From Burhinus oedicnemus (Eukaryota > Chordata > Aves > Charadriiformes > Burhinidae): a DNA stretch of 64,000 bases. Each line of letters begins with the position of its first letter. The first letter of the stretch is position 1. The notes under the pieces are model-generated. The model was not told where the DNA came from and searched no databases. It saw nothing but the letters and a program-made list of their open reading frames with translations. Position numbers and translations under genes: made by a program. Where the stretch lies: contig VFFE01007650.1 of assembly GCA_008921705.1 (NCBI GenBank), positions 7,176 to 71,175 of the forward strand. The letters are read 5' to 3'. Positions 35,895 to 48,072 of this stretch are shown here, piece by piece.

Positions 35895-38800
35895 CAGGGA
35901 GGGAAGAGAAATGTTACTTCTGTATATTTAATGGCTATAAAAAACAGTTGGAGCTTCCAAAAAGATACTGCTTTCTGGAAGATTGAGTAATGAGTCCAAA
36001 GCTTTTTGCAATAATAAGTATCTTTCCAATAGGTTCAGATGGCTTAGATTTGTTAGATTTTTAACATCATTTCTTCGGTGCTGTGTTAGAGGTCCCTGCT
36101 CTTAGGAGCTCACAACTGCAAGGACAGATGTTGAGCTAAGATACAAAGAGAGAGTTAGAGAAAACAAATGATATGGATTTCTTTTTTAGTTTCATTGTTT
36201 GCCAAGTATGTAAAATCAAGGTTCTTTGGCTGTAAGCTAGTTGGAACGGTAAGCATTAATGATAAGAAGCTGTAAGCTTTTTAAACTCCAAACCCTGCTT
36301 CCCTAGCAGATTAAAGGTCCCCTACCGTTTAAAAATGAGTGTCCATGTTACCGTGTATATTCTTAAAACCAGTTAAAGACCAGCGTACTTAGGACCTTTG
36401 CTTTCTCTTTGTGCTGTCTGCAAACAGCACAAGAAAGCTAAATGAGGCTGTTGGGTTTTCACCAGTTTTAAAGGTCACCATTGTATGGTATATTCTTTCG
36501 ATGAATCATGAAATTCATGTAACTGTCTCTTTCTTGCTCTGTTTTCCAAAGTATTGCTGAACCTGAGCCACATCGCTCAATTCCCTAAACCAATATAATT
36601 GCGTTTTGGCTGTATATTCTTCTCTATAGCAGATTGATTTTGTACAGATCTGTTCAACAAAATTTATCTTACCCATTTCAATACAGTCCTGTCTGGAAGA
36701 GCTGTTTAACAGTAACAGGATGACACACAAGTTAACCACCTCCTGCCAAGATGGAAACTTCAAAAGAAAATACACCTGTACTGAATTCTGCTCTCTTACC
36801 CCTAATTACTGGTATTTAGTTACTTATGGGGAAAAAGACACTGAGATTTTATGGGATTTGTGAGGTCAGTTCCTCAGTGTATCTGAAAGTCAGAGCATGT
36901 GTTTAGTACTTAAAGATACTTAAAAATATTCAACTCGAGGCCTTCATGTGTAAAAATGTTGGCCAACATACACATAATCACGTAGGGATGGAAAGAATGC
37001 ATTCTAAGGAATCTTTAATCTATGAAAAAAACAATGGTGCCAAAAAGATTTCTGTGTAATCCAAATTCATTTTGTTCTTGAAAAGCTGTCTGGAAGGAGG
37101 GAATATGAGACACAGTTCACACTCATATCTCAGGCTTAAATAACCAGTTCTGACTGAAAGGTCTTAAGTTAATTTACTTCCAAAGTCTTTGACATGTAGC
37201 GGTTTTCAATTGATGATGCACTTATAATAAAGAAAGGAAGTAAAGAACACGCATGGATATATTGGTTTTGGGGATTCAGGTCATCTATATTTGGATCCTT
37301 GGGAGCTTGAAGTGTACATTTCCCATGTGTGTCTGTCTGGGACAGGCAATGAACCATGTTTCCAGTTCTCAAATTAACTCATTCTTGAGGAGAAAAAGCA
37401 AATAAATGAGAGCTCTATTAAGTATGTGGATGTTGACAGCACCAAAACAGTTTTGGAGATTTGTCCAGAGGCAGAAAAATGGCTTAAAGTTTTTAAAGGT
37501 CTGTAAAGTCTGTACAGACTTCTGAGGTTTGGTGATAAAAAGCTTGGTGCTACAGTGAGCCCCTGATCAGTAAGATATTTTCAGCTACTTGCTTCTCTTT
37601 CGGGTTTTCTCCATGCATCAGAAAAGTTGGCAGAGAGAACAAACTTATCCAAGAATAAATATGAAAGAGACTTTATACTCCTCTTTCCCCCTCTCCACTG
37701 TAAATGCACTTTATGACCTTGTGTTTTAGGCCATTAACACTGAAAGGTTTTAAATATGGCACAGTCATATCACCCAAAAGGTTAACTAAGCATCCTTTGT
37801 CCTATGTTTTTTCTAATCATAATGTTAAAATTTGGTATTTTTGTCTCCCAAGCTTTTGGGTAAGTTGAAGTGTTCACGTAAAGTTCAGGATTTCCCATAT
37901 CTTTCAATTTTTTCAAGGAATTGATTTCCTTAATAGCACTTATTAGTTTCTCTGCCAGATGCCAAGGCAAATACGGATACGCAAGATAAGGACAGTGTCG
38001 TAGGTGCTTTCAGTGGTGTGAGCTGCTCTCTGTCCCTTTCTCTCCCAAAAGTGTTGAGTAAAGCTTTTTCAGTCAAGGAATCTCAGGCCTGTGAAAATCA
38101 TGCCAGAACTTATATTTGAGTACCTAAGCACAAGCTTAAGAACTTAACTTTAATATTTTTTTCTGGCTTTCACTGGTATTACTCAGACACCTGTCTGTTT
38201 CTTTTGGAGTGAATCTTTGAAATGCACAGTTATCAACACTCATTGTTAAAGTCATAAAGTAACAAACAGAGCAAAGCCATACCATGTAGTCCCAAGGAGA
38301 GGAATATGATCTTTTCTCATAAAAGAAACTTCCAGAAAGGAAACCTGCAAGCAAATTTTCCATAACTGAATACGTGAAGAAAAGAAATCAGAAATCAAAA
38401 GACAGGTAATGAAATGACAGGACAAAAAGCTAACCAGCTCACACTAGTTGTTCTTTTTTGGAGGTGTGAATTTGCAGAGCAAAAGTGGATCACTGTTGCA
38501 AAACCCCCTGTTGAACTATTGTATACAAAATACGGTAAAGTAGCTATGGAAGAATTTACAAATGACAAAACTTGGAAGTCAGATTTAGTATGTCAAAAAA
38601 ATATTAGTCCAAACAAGATATTTGTGGTTCATCCTCAGGTAATTTTGCCAGTGGGAATGGAAAATCTTTTCTCTTAAGAACAATGACTTGAAACTTCTGC
38701 AGCTCCAAAACACCCAACTTAATCAATATTACAGGCCGTTCTTGAAAGACAAATATTTTATTTCTAATTAACGAAGAAAAAAATGTTGAGATACTCCTGC

Positions 38801-39839
38801 TTACAACTGCAGTTAGTCATCTTCTCTAGTTGATGTCTACAATGAAATCAGATTATGTCCATTCTGTCACATCTTCATTTCTAAGGGAAATGATACTTGA
38901 TCAGTAACAGACATCCAGATTAACAATTAAGAAGATTATTTAGCTACGTGCCAAGCTTACTGTCTACTGTCTATAAAAATACCTAGGTAATAACTGCAGC
39001 AGAATTTGATAAAGTACCAGTTATCAAATAAGCAGTGAAAGTTATAATCCCAAATGTGAAAAATATTTGAAAATTCCAGGGCAACAGTTTAATATAAAAA
39101 TATCCTCAAGATAAATACTAAATGAAATGTGCAGATCAAATTTTGGATGGAGAAATTGTTTCCTTTCATTTTGCAATAACAAGATATGATATAAAGAATC
39201 CCTTCCCTTCCAGCTAATCTATCGCTGTGCACTGGTTCAGCGAGATAAATAAGCATATGCCCGATTTTGAACACTGGAGTAGTTTCTATTTCAGAATGAC
39301 TATTCTCCCGAGAAGGTTAAGTGGGAGCCAAGTGTCTTACTGAACTGGTCCTTTTGGGCTTGCTACTCTGCCCATTGGGGTCACTGGAAATCTAAACCCA
39401 TGCCTTTTTCCTTTGCTTTTTCTCCTAGGAGCTTGAAACAAGATTTAGGTAGCCTTTAGGGCCACAAATTCAAACTTATACTCCAAAAAATACTTGTCCA
39501 GCAGCAGCGTTGTCTGGGGGATAGCTAACATCCGTGATTGTTTCCGTTCTGCCCTGAGACTTTCCCTGATGCCCAGATTTGCAGGTTTGGGTATGCCCAG
39601 CTCAGGTGATGCCTGGGCAGGTAGTTCCCATCCAAACACTAGCTGGGTCCAACACAAGCGTCAGTCTGTAGCTTCATCTCCCAGAGGGTCTGGCACCGTC
39701 AGAGTGCTCACCACCCCCTGACCAGACCCGATCCCTGGCAAAAAGCAAAAAAAATAATCTCTTTTCTTTTTGAAACATGGAAGTAGTAATCCCTTTTTAT
39801 CCGAGAGGTTATAGCTAGGAAATAGTAGGTCTCCTAGCA

Positions 39840-41062
39840 ACCTGACCGAAAGCAAACCCACATCCTTTGACCTACTGGGAAGCTCAGTCTATGGGCTCTA
39901 CCGAATACTGTGAGTGGGAGCTGGCACCGACGTTAAAGCTGAGCCGCTGAGCGGAGAGAAGCACAGGGCCAGGGGAGGAGAAGGGAGAGGCAGCACCAGC
40001 CCTGCCTGCCCGTGTCCCGGCTGTGCGGGCACCTGGCAGTACATAGCTGCTGGGTACAAGGGGAATCAGCTATGTGTGCTGGAAAATACTTCTAACCTGA
40101 AATTTATAAGGAATGTTGCTCGGTTGATTTGTTAGAGGCCCACCAATATTACCTGTGCTACCTCTGCAGATGGGCAGGTGCTCCTGCTTCTCTCAGGGTC
40201 CTGCCGGGGTCTCACGGAGCCACACTGTGCTCTCAGGTGCCACGTTTCACACCCAGCTGCTGAGACCATGGAAGCAGAGAGCAAAAGTGCACATGCAACC
40301 AAGCTTTCTGTTCAGTGGGTACTGCTGCAGAATTTTTCAGTTATTTATTCCTAAAATTATCTGGAATAATTGAGGTGGGGTGTTTTGGAGAGGGTATGAC
40401 AGAGTTATGTTTTATAGCAATAAATCCTCATGACCAAAACTAACCCCTTCAAGGGAAAGATTATTTCTTCTTTCAAACACTGCTCCTTCACCTTCCGCAA
40501 CCTTCTGCCAAAAATAATTGTGAAAGCAGTACTCTAAATGACCGTACATGCGGTACGAGCAATTTCGGATCTCAGCTGGCATCACACCAGAAGGCTGGGA
40601 GATGTGCAAAGCAGATTTGTAACCTTGGTGTTTTGTATACATTAACGCCTCCGGGTGGGTCCTGGTGGCACATTGTGTTGGTATGCTCTCCATCAGCACA
40701 CTGGCTGCCTGCAGAGGAGAGGGCGAAGGTTGCTGGGATTTGCCAGGGAAATGAGGCCAGCTCCTGCCCACACAGCCCACAGCCCCAGAGGTGGCTGCGG
40801 AGAAGCCAGTAGAGGAACTGGAGAGGCACCACGTCGAGCGGGACGCATTCTGCTCTGGGGCTGCAGGGGGAGCGGGCAGCCAGCATGCAGCCAGCATCAA
40901 CGGAGGTGGGAGGGAAGGCATCCTGGGGAGCCGGGAGGAACAGGCACAATATGATCCCAAGCAGAAAGCTTTAGAGTCGGCCAAAACTGCTCCAGAAAGT
41001 GAGGGCACAATGGGCGGAAGAGAGATTTGTTTATAAACCCTTTTACTTCTGTTCCATCTCAC
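39840..41062. other. GC-rich block with long open frame
   Basis: Two GC- and CpG-enriched pieces (39880-40060 and 40640-40960) are separated by ordinary sequence. Frames are open on both strands, partly as a composition effect. No repeat family, domain or convincing splice structure was recognised. Confidence 0.4.
40412..41062 (-). CDS. Unrecognised 216-codon open frame, doubtful gene
   Basis: This is the longest uninterrupted reading frame in the window and is not part of a repeat I recognise. The 216-residue translation is rich in Ser, Cys and Pro, with an Ala/Pro-rich middle (for example LPPPLMLAACWLPAPPAAPE). I see no signal peptide, convincing transmembrane span, known domain or clear motif. 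The start chosen is the first ATG after the upstream stop and has no special support. Two overlapping plus-strand frames (40655-40954 and 40791-41036) show that low stop density from high G+C explains much of the openness. By rough estimate a frame this long occurs by chance about once in five such windows at 50% G+C. It may be fortuitous, a lineage-specific gene or part of a non-coding RNA. Confidence 0.12.
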   Translation of the reverse strand: MRWNRSKRVYKQISLPPIVPSLSGAVLADSKAFCLGSYCACSSRLPRMPSLPPPLMLAACWLPAPPAAPEQNASRSTWCLSSSSTGFSAATSGAVGCVGRSWPHFPGKSQQPSPSPLQAASVLMESIPTQCATRTHPEALMYTKHQGYKSALHISQPSGVMPAEIRNCSYRMYGHLEYCFHNYFWQKVAEGEGAVFERRNNLSLEGVSFGHEDLLL

Positions 41063-44000
41063 CCAGTCACTTTGAGTGCTTCTCTATTTATGAAGTATTT
41101 ATATCCTAATAAGACCTGTCTTATTGAGTTTAGAAGCCTTTTGATCTTTCTGGGAAGTTACTATAGTGAAAAGTAAATTAATTTGAAAGTGCTGGCTGGG
41201 TCCCATCACATTCCACTATCCCAAATTTTCAAATAATTTAATTTGGATGTTAACATTCAAACTTTGAATTTTGAACATATTTCTGTAGGAAATATTTATA
41301 TTATTTTGGTGCTAGTTTCAATGTTTCTTTTTTAGTATTCAGAAAGAAAATTAACTCTAATTTTTTTTAAGACATTGGAAATGATGTACAGGCCCCGATT
41401 GCTCTGTTTTCTGTGGTCCTTAGTATTTTGAAAATGCTAAGAGGTCTTAGGACTACGGAAGAGAGAAGTTACTGAAGCTTGAAGGTGATTGTGGTTAGAT
41501 TGTTGATGGCAGATGTCAATCAGGACATCCTGGTGATAATGCCTGGCACCAGTTCTAAGGAGAGAAAGAAATGTTCCTGGTGTCTTTCAGGTAGCTTTGG
41601 GCAACTAAAGAACCTGACTATTTGTTTAAGAAAGATTGATATATTTCCTAATCATTCTGCTAAGCAACTTGTTTTCTTGACAGTCTCCAAGACAGAAATT
41701 ATACATCTTTGTAGACTTGATTACAGCAAACCCAGCGACTGGGTGGCATTGAGTCTTAACTACAGTTGTTATTACAGCATCACTATAAAACCTGTGAGAG
41801 CTGGTCCTGGACAAGGGGCCCATCAGCCAGATGCCGTACAGAAAGAGAACAAAGAGATGGTCCCTGATACCCTGATACCAAGCATGTTAATACCTTGAGA
41901 AAACACTATAAAGCTTTGAAAGATCTGGAGTGAGAAGGTAGCTTGTGGCAGAGAGCATCACGCTGTGCCCGTAGCTAACACAACTGGAGCTCTTTTGTTA
42001 CTGAGCTGCAGGAGGGCAGAAGGGTGAGGATGCCATTTTCTATATTCTGGGACTGAAAAAAGACCAATGATGATCAGTTACTGAGCTTCAAACCAAGATG
42101 AACGCTCAATGAGAAACCTAATGCAGACCCTGAAATGAACATTTGTATTACCTTAAACAGAGCAAGATATCAAAGATAAAGCAAGAATTGATAAACTATT
42201 TTGGTCTGAACCTGCCTCGCTGCTTCTGCAACAGCATCTTAGTTTAAAAAAAATAGCAGTTGAGAGGAGAGAGAAACAGGTTTGCTGGGACCAGCTAAAA
42301 TGTAGCAGGTTTTTCTTTGCTTTTTGAAGGAATATCCGTCTAGATACCAGTGGCTCCCCAAGGAGAGGCAGCTTGCTAGCGACCTGTTGTTTCTCTCTGC
42401 TTCGTACATCTGCCGTATTCTTTTTTTGACTTGGTTCAGCATTTTCTGTCCTACCTGGGAAAGCTTGGGAGAGGCTACTGCAGTTGATTAATCTTTCCCT
42501 CTGTAAACTGTAGGCTGTTGCCTATCGCAATCTCTTGTTAGAAGCTGCATCACATCAGGTCCTACCATCTCAGAGAATCGGGAGTCCTAAAAAGACAGCT
42601 TTGCTCTTCTCTCTAAGTTACCACAAAGAAACATTTTCCCCACAGGGATTAAGCAATATTTTCTTAGATCCTTTAATATTTATTCCTTTGTGAGCATAAT
42701 AAGGATTTTTTAAGACGTAGATAAAAGATCCTGTTGACTTTGGAGAGAAGAAGCACATGTTATGCCAGAATTACTAAGAACCAAATTTATAAAAGTATTT
42801 AGCTGTTTAAGTGTAGTTGTGATTCTTAGGTGGGATCTGCTTTTGCTGGTGAAAAGTCATCTCTTTCAAACTCCTAATCGTCTTCTTGCATTCCTGCATT
42901 GCTCGTTGCACAGCCAAGTACAATAACCTAATGAGTTCTACAGAATTCTTTCTCATGCTAGCAGGAACACAATAGAAATATTTGCAGAGAAGAGGTGAAA
43001 TACAGTAATGATGACTAGCCTAAGCAGATGGGGCCAAACTCACTTCTGGTTTCATGGAAGACAAGCAAATGTAGAATTACAGCAGGATAATTCAGGTGCA
43101 CACAGCTTCCAAGAATTTCCTTTAATGGAATGTTACTTAAGAAAAGCAAATTTACAGCAGATGCCAGTTAGAGCTAAGGAGAAGATAATACAATTTAGTG
43201 GTGAAACTTTAAGCGCATAGGTTGTTGGCACATAACAACTGCATGTTAAAAAGTTTTCTCAGTTTTGTCATACTAAAGCCACCTGTAATCACAACAATTC
43301 TCTGCCCAGAGGACTTCGGATAGGATTCTGACAGAGCTGCTGGAAAGTGTGAGAAGCCTAAAGCATTTTGACCCAGGGCCTGAAACAGCTCTTAGTGATC
43401 CTGCTCTCTCTAACTTTTCTTTGGAGAGTGAGTGTCAGGCAATGAATTGCTGGAAGAAGTCCCGACTCTTCCACCAAGCACTGTTTCTGATCTTCAAAAC
43501 CAGGAACAAAATCAATACTGGCCTCATGTCGAGTGGACCTGTGTAAGGGACAAGAGAGGAACAGGGTTGGAAAGCAGAATGTAGAGGGTTACTGAAATAA
43601 CCCAGCAGAGTCATGAAGAGGGGGGAACAGTGTAAACCTTCTGAAGAAAAGAATACCTTGTCCTGGAGCAGACATCTCAAAACCCATCCAAACTGACAGA
43701 TCCAGCGGGATTTTTGTAATCCCTAGTACAGATACGCATCTCCATAGCAGAGCTAGGCTTATGCATGCACTGGTCCCCTCTCTTCTTACATCTTTGTGCT
43801 GGTAGCAAATGCAGCAGCTCTGGGCAATGTCAAGATCCAGCAAAGTCCATGCGCTGGTTGAGGGAGGACCTACTGTGCAACGCAACAGGGACTTGTTGCT
43901 CAGCCTGCCAGAATTATCTCTAAATCACCTATCCAAATATTTAGGGGATTTAATCTTTGATGTAAGCTCTTTGCAGACCCAAGCATACACCACTGCATCA

Positions 44001-44418
44001 ATTGTGCTTGAGACTCATCAGACCCACCTCTAGTGCAATAGTGGTGACTAGAAGTGTGTAAAAAATCTGCCATCGTCATACAGTGACTGCAAGAAATGAG
44101 GCCAGACATATACCTGCAGTTACACTGGGCTTTCATAGTCTGTCGCCTGTTGTGACTCATTCTGCCAAAGTGTACTGTTTAGTTGCTCTACGATTCCATA
44201 TGTGTGGAATCTTTTCTTTTTAGAAATATTCTCTGACAGCTCTATTACTAGTTCTGCTACTGACTATAATGTCTTAGTTTGTCATATGGTCTACTTTTTG
44301 TTTATTAATTTCCTTTTCTCAGGTATATTAAAAACATGCTTAGAAGTGCATCATATTAGATTATCACTGAAAATACCTTTTATATTCATCTCTTAATCAC
44401 AGATTGAAAACATGAAGT
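41063..44418. other. Non-coding unique sequence
   Basis: No repeat family or gene recognised. The 139-codon plus-strand frame at 41479-41898 has no motif or splice context that I can identify and is within chance expectation. Confidence 0.6.
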
Positions 44419-44576
44419 AGCACAGCCAGGTTGTGGAGTCTCCCTCCTTGGAGATATTCAAAAGCCATTTAGACATTGTCCTGGGCAACCTGGTCTAGGT
44501 GGTTCTGCTTGAGCTGGGGGGTTGGACCAGATGATGTCCAGAGGTCCATTCCAGTCTAAATCACTTTGTGATTCTA
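44419..44576 (+). mobile_element. CR1 LINE 3' end fragment
   Basis: The plus strand carries GTTGTGGAGTCTCCCTCCTT, GGAGATATTCAAAAGCC, GGGCAACCTGGTCTAGGTGG and GATGTCCAGAGGTCCATTCC, which are the last ORF2 codons and the 3' UTR of CR1. It ends in the decayed tail TTTGTGATTCTATTCT. About 10 bases before GTTGTGGAG are deleted relative to the family. The subfamily resembles the outer copy at 48177-49170. Confidence 0.93.
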
Positions 44577-45872
44577 TTCTAAAATTCAGATTCCCTTTAG
44601 GCTTTATCTTTAGGAATACTTCAGTATGTCTTCTTCACACCCATTTAGTAATAGCCCCAGAAAATAGTTGATTTTCAGCAAGGGGAGGGAGTTTCATTCT
44701 ACAGACACAGTGCTTTCCATTTTTTGTGCCTAGTTCTTGTCTTAGCCAGTGAAGGAGTACAACATGTTCAGCATGAATTTCAGTGAAAAACTGAAGAATT
44801 TTATTTTAGAAAATCTTTTCCAAATGCACTTATTTTCCTAAGTATCTAATTTATTCTGATGTACTTTATCAGTCTTCTTTTTCTTTTTCCATAATGACCA
44901 TTCTAAAGCATGCCATGACTTTTCTCAATAGACTAAAATGTGCCAGTTCTGCCTAGACTTTATATATCAGCTATTTTTTATGGTTGTGTTTGTGTGTTTT
45001 GCTTCTAAAATGTGAGCTATTGTTTTTGTCAGTATATTCTTCCAGTGCTAGACATGGATTTTTAGAAGGATAATGTAAACTGGCATAAACTTATTTTGTT
45101 CTACCTGTATACTACCTCCAAACAGGAAAAGAAATGGCACTTAATTTTTTTTATTTCCACAAGTTATAATTTTAAAAACTGTTTCATTTTTGTAATTGTG
45201 TGTGTACAAATATTGTTACATGTGTATATCATACTGATACATATCAGTACATATTGATACTGATGTTTATATATCTATATATGAATATGATTATTATATG
45301 ACTTAGGCATTTCATATCGAGGATTTAAAGCTAATTTGTATCAGAACAGCTGATTACAGATAAGGTGAAAGTCTGTGAAATCTGGTGTATGTGATTTCAT
45401 GTTAATGGCGTGTCCTTATGTTGATGTCCATTTCCTCATTAAGAGGACCTGAATTTATGACACATCTTTAATATTATTCTGCTTTTTAGTCTCATCCATT
45501 TTCAATGTGATTCTAAATGGCAAATGGGAGGATATAAGGGCATTTTCTGGTTTCAACAGAGAATAAAATCAGTTTTGAAAGATGAAAACTCAATCTTCAA
45601 CAAATTAGAATGAACACACAGACAGAAAGAGCCTTTAGGGATAGGACCCATATGGCCAAATACAGTTTTCTACTTGTGAGTTAGTTACCCTGTGCACTGT
45701 TTATAGTTGATGGAGATAAATAAGCACTTTTAACTGGGGTTCAGTTCAGTTTAAAGAAGAAGTTTAAAACAGATTGGATGAATTGCATCCCAAAAGTCCC
45801 TGTTTAGTTCCACTAACTATAAAATGGCCCTTGGGTTCTTAATGTAGATGTAGGTATTTCCATTCTAGGCAT
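44577..45872. other. Non-coding AT-rich sequence
   Basis: No gene recognised. 45210-45300 is very AT-rich with small inverted repeats (for example CTGATA-CA-TATCAG at 45235-45248). Confidence 0.6.
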
Positions 45873-47020
45873 ATAAAACTGGGTGAGACAGATCAACCTG
45901 ACCACAAGTGATAGAGGAGCCAATGAGGAGAGGTGTTCTGCTGGACCTCATACTCACAAACAAGGAATGATATATTTGGGATGTGAAGGTCAAAAACAGC
46001 CTTGGCTGCAGTGACCATGAGATGGTGGCGTTAAGGAGGATGCTGAGAGAAGGGAGCAGGGCAAAAAGCAAGATCACAAGCCGGGAATTCAGTAGAGCAG
46101 ACTTCGGCACCTTCAGGGGTCTGCTTGAAAGAGTCGCATGGGATAAGGCCCTGGAGGGAAGAGAAGTCCAAGAAAGCTGGTTGATATTCAAGGATCACCA
46201 CCTCTAAGCTCAAAAGCAGTTCATCTCAACAAGCAGGAAGTCAGGCAAACATGTCAGGAGGCTTGCATGTATGAGCAAGGAGCTCCTGGCAAAACTGAAA
46301 TACAAAAAGGAAACATACAGAAGGTGGAAGCTGGGAGAGGTAACCTGGGAGTAATATAGAAACACTGTCTGAGCGTGCAGTGATAGGGTTACGAAAGCCA
46401 AAGTCCAGCTGGAGTGGAATCTGGCAAGGGATGACAAAGGTAACACAAGGGCTTCTGTAAGTACATAGGTGACAAAAGGAAGAGTAGTGAAAATGTGGGC
46501 CTGTTACTGAAAGGAGCAGGGGCCCTGGTGACACAGGACATGGAAAAGAGTAAGGTACTGAATACCTTCTTCGCGTCAGTCTTTACTAGCAAGACGAGCC
46601 TTCAGAAATGCCAGGCCCTGAAGACCAGGGGAAAAGGAGGAAGATGTGCCCTTGGCTGAGGAGGATCAGGTCAGAGAATGCTTTAGCAAGCTGGACATAG
46701 ATAAGTCTACGGGCCTTGATGGGATGGACCCACAAATGCTGCGGGAGCTAGCTGATGTCTTTACGAGGTCATTCTTGATAATCTTTGCATGATTGTGGTG
46801 ACTGGGAGAGGTGCCTGAGGACTGGAGGAAAGCAAATCTCACTCCTGTCCTCAAGAAGGACAAGAAGGAGGACCCAGGGAACTACAGACCAGTCAGCTTC
46901 ACCTCAACCCCTGCACAACTAATGCTAGGAATCATTTCCAAGCACATGAAGGGCAAGAGGGTGATTGGGAGTAGTCAGCATGCATTTACAAAGGGAAAGT
47001 CATGCTTGACCAACCTGATA
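45873..47020 (+). mobile_element. Outer CR1 LINE, 5' part
   Basis: First half of a CR1 that is split by the insertion at 47021-48176. It begins inside the endonuclease C-terminus: LLDLILTNKE, then SLGCSDHEMV with the SDH motif of APE-type nucleases near 46007-46020. It runs through the linker (FSRADFGTFRGLL...WLIFKDH) into the RT fingers (W/RKANLTPVLKK, DPGNYRPVSFTS, AFTKGKSCLTNLI). The sequence stops exactly after CAACCTGATA at 47020 and resumes at 48177. ORF1 and most of the endonuclease are absent by 5' truncation. Confidence 0.93.
45920..47020 (+). pseudogene. CR1 ORF2 remnant (endonuclease end to RT start)
   Basis: Coding remnant of the outer CR1. Reading needs several frame changes and passes stops: after LLDLILTNKE, after FKDHHL (TAA at 46205-46207), after GEVTWE, and several in the KGNTRAS...RP stretch (about 46450-46625). 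Two clean pieces are 45983-46207 and 46811-47020; the latter matches the start of the RT with the NYRPVS motif. The number of lesions shows that this copy is old. Confidence 0.88.
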
Positions 47021-47460
47021 AAAGCGGGCACTGGGCACTGCAGTCTGGCATCATCTGGGCAGACTGCAGCCTCAGCCTTTGCCACACTAGCAGTGTTGGG
47101 GGTCCTGTCACTGGGGACCCAGGAGGTCACTGGGGATCCACATTGCTTTACTGTGCTGGTGACTTGGACCACTGTGGCCACACTGGAGCCTGTGCCATGG
47201 GGTGCTCCAACGTCCCTTCCTGGCTCACCTGGCCCCACTCCTGATCCTCGTGATGGGGCTCAGCATGGTCTTTAACATGCTGTGGACCAAGTGGCTCTGG
47301 GTAGGTGATTGCTTCGCCACACCACACTGCACCATGGTGCGCCACGTCATGGGATGGCATGGGATAGAGTGGTGTGATGTGGCATGGTGTGGCGTGGAGG
47401 GATGCAGTGTGGGGCCAGGAGATGCCCCCGGCTCTGGCACTGCTTGAATGTTTGTAGGAT
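47021..47460 (+). other. Unassigned 5' segment of nested CR1
   Basis: GC-rich text with local short-period repeats built on TGGCATGG / TGTGGCGTGG (47335-47410). It lies between the outer CR1 break and the ORF2 leader of the nested copy. It could be CR1 5' UTR/ORF1-derived, a degenerate satellite-like piece, or foreign sequence captured at the 5' junction. I cannot match it to ORF1, and the zinc-finger-like Cys motifs of ORF1 are not seen. The plus frames 47002-47244 and 47202-47447 appear to be incidental. Confidence 0.4.
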
Positions 47461-47513
47461 GACATGCTAGCAAGGTCCTTCAGTATGCCATCCCAGGTGA
47501 GGCAGGGGATGGA

Positions 47514-48072
47514 GTGCCATGCGATAGCAAAGATGCAAGGGATATTGGTGGGCTAAAAATCATTGAAGTGCCTGGGAAAGGTCAGGTAGGAATTAGAGTT
47601 TCTACCCCCAGAAAGGTGACGGGATCAATAGCACAACTGAAGTGCATCTACACCAATGTACTCAGCGTAGGCAACAAACAGGAGGAGCTGGAAGCCATTG
47701 TGCAGCAGGATAACTATGACATAGTCGCCATCACAGAAACATGGTGGGATGATATGCGTAACTGGAGTGCTGCATTGGATGGCTATAAATGCTTCAGAAG
47801 GGCTTTGGGGAGACCTTATACCAACCTTCCAGTACCTAAAGCGGGCCTACAAGAAAGCTGGAGAGGCACTTTTTACAAGGGCATGTAGTGATAGGACGAG
47901 GGGTAATGGTTTCAAACTGGAAGAGGGTAGATTTAGATTAGATATTAGGAAGAAATTTTTCATTCTGAGGGTGGTGAGGCACTGGAACAGGTTTCCCAGG
48001 GAAGCTGTGGAGGCCCAATCCCTGGAAGTGTTCAAGGTCAGGTTGGATGGGGCTTTGAGCAACCAAGTCTAG
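47514..48072 (+). pseudogene. CR1 ORF2 with internal deletion
   Basis: The remaining coding parts of the nested element. 47514-47800 gives the N-terminus of ORF2, with the first endonuclease blocks (YTN with its conserved Asn, then ITETWW with the metal-binding Glu). 47801-48072 gives the C-terminus (GDLI...FQYLKRAYKKAG to DGALSNQV). The two halves are in different frames at the joint, so the fusion product terminates soon after it in the upstream frame. The catalytic histidine/aspartate part of the nuclease and the entire FADD-containing RT core are absent, so the element could only have moved with proteins supplied in trans, if the deletion predates insertion. Confidence 0.88.

Larger units (their letters stand above)
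33351..39839. other. Non-coding sequence, partly CpG-rich
   Basis: No gene recognised. Contains the CpG-rich patch at 33681-34000, a (TTCC)n run at 34091-34107 and a 13-G run at 35882-35894. An older interspersed-repeat-like string near 36095-36180 could not be assigned. Confidence 0.55.

Noticed and set aside
36095..36180. String resembling an old mammalian-type interspersed repeat (GTCCCTGCTCTTAGGAGCTC)
   Set aside because: Too short and diverged to assign to a family by eye.
41479..41898. 139-codon open frame on plus strand
   Set aside because: No motif, no splice context, and within chance expectation for 64 kb in six frames.
46975..47473. Several overlapping frames on both strands inside the nested CR1
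   Set aside because: They arise from low stop density in GC-rich repetitive sequence and span the junction between two elements.
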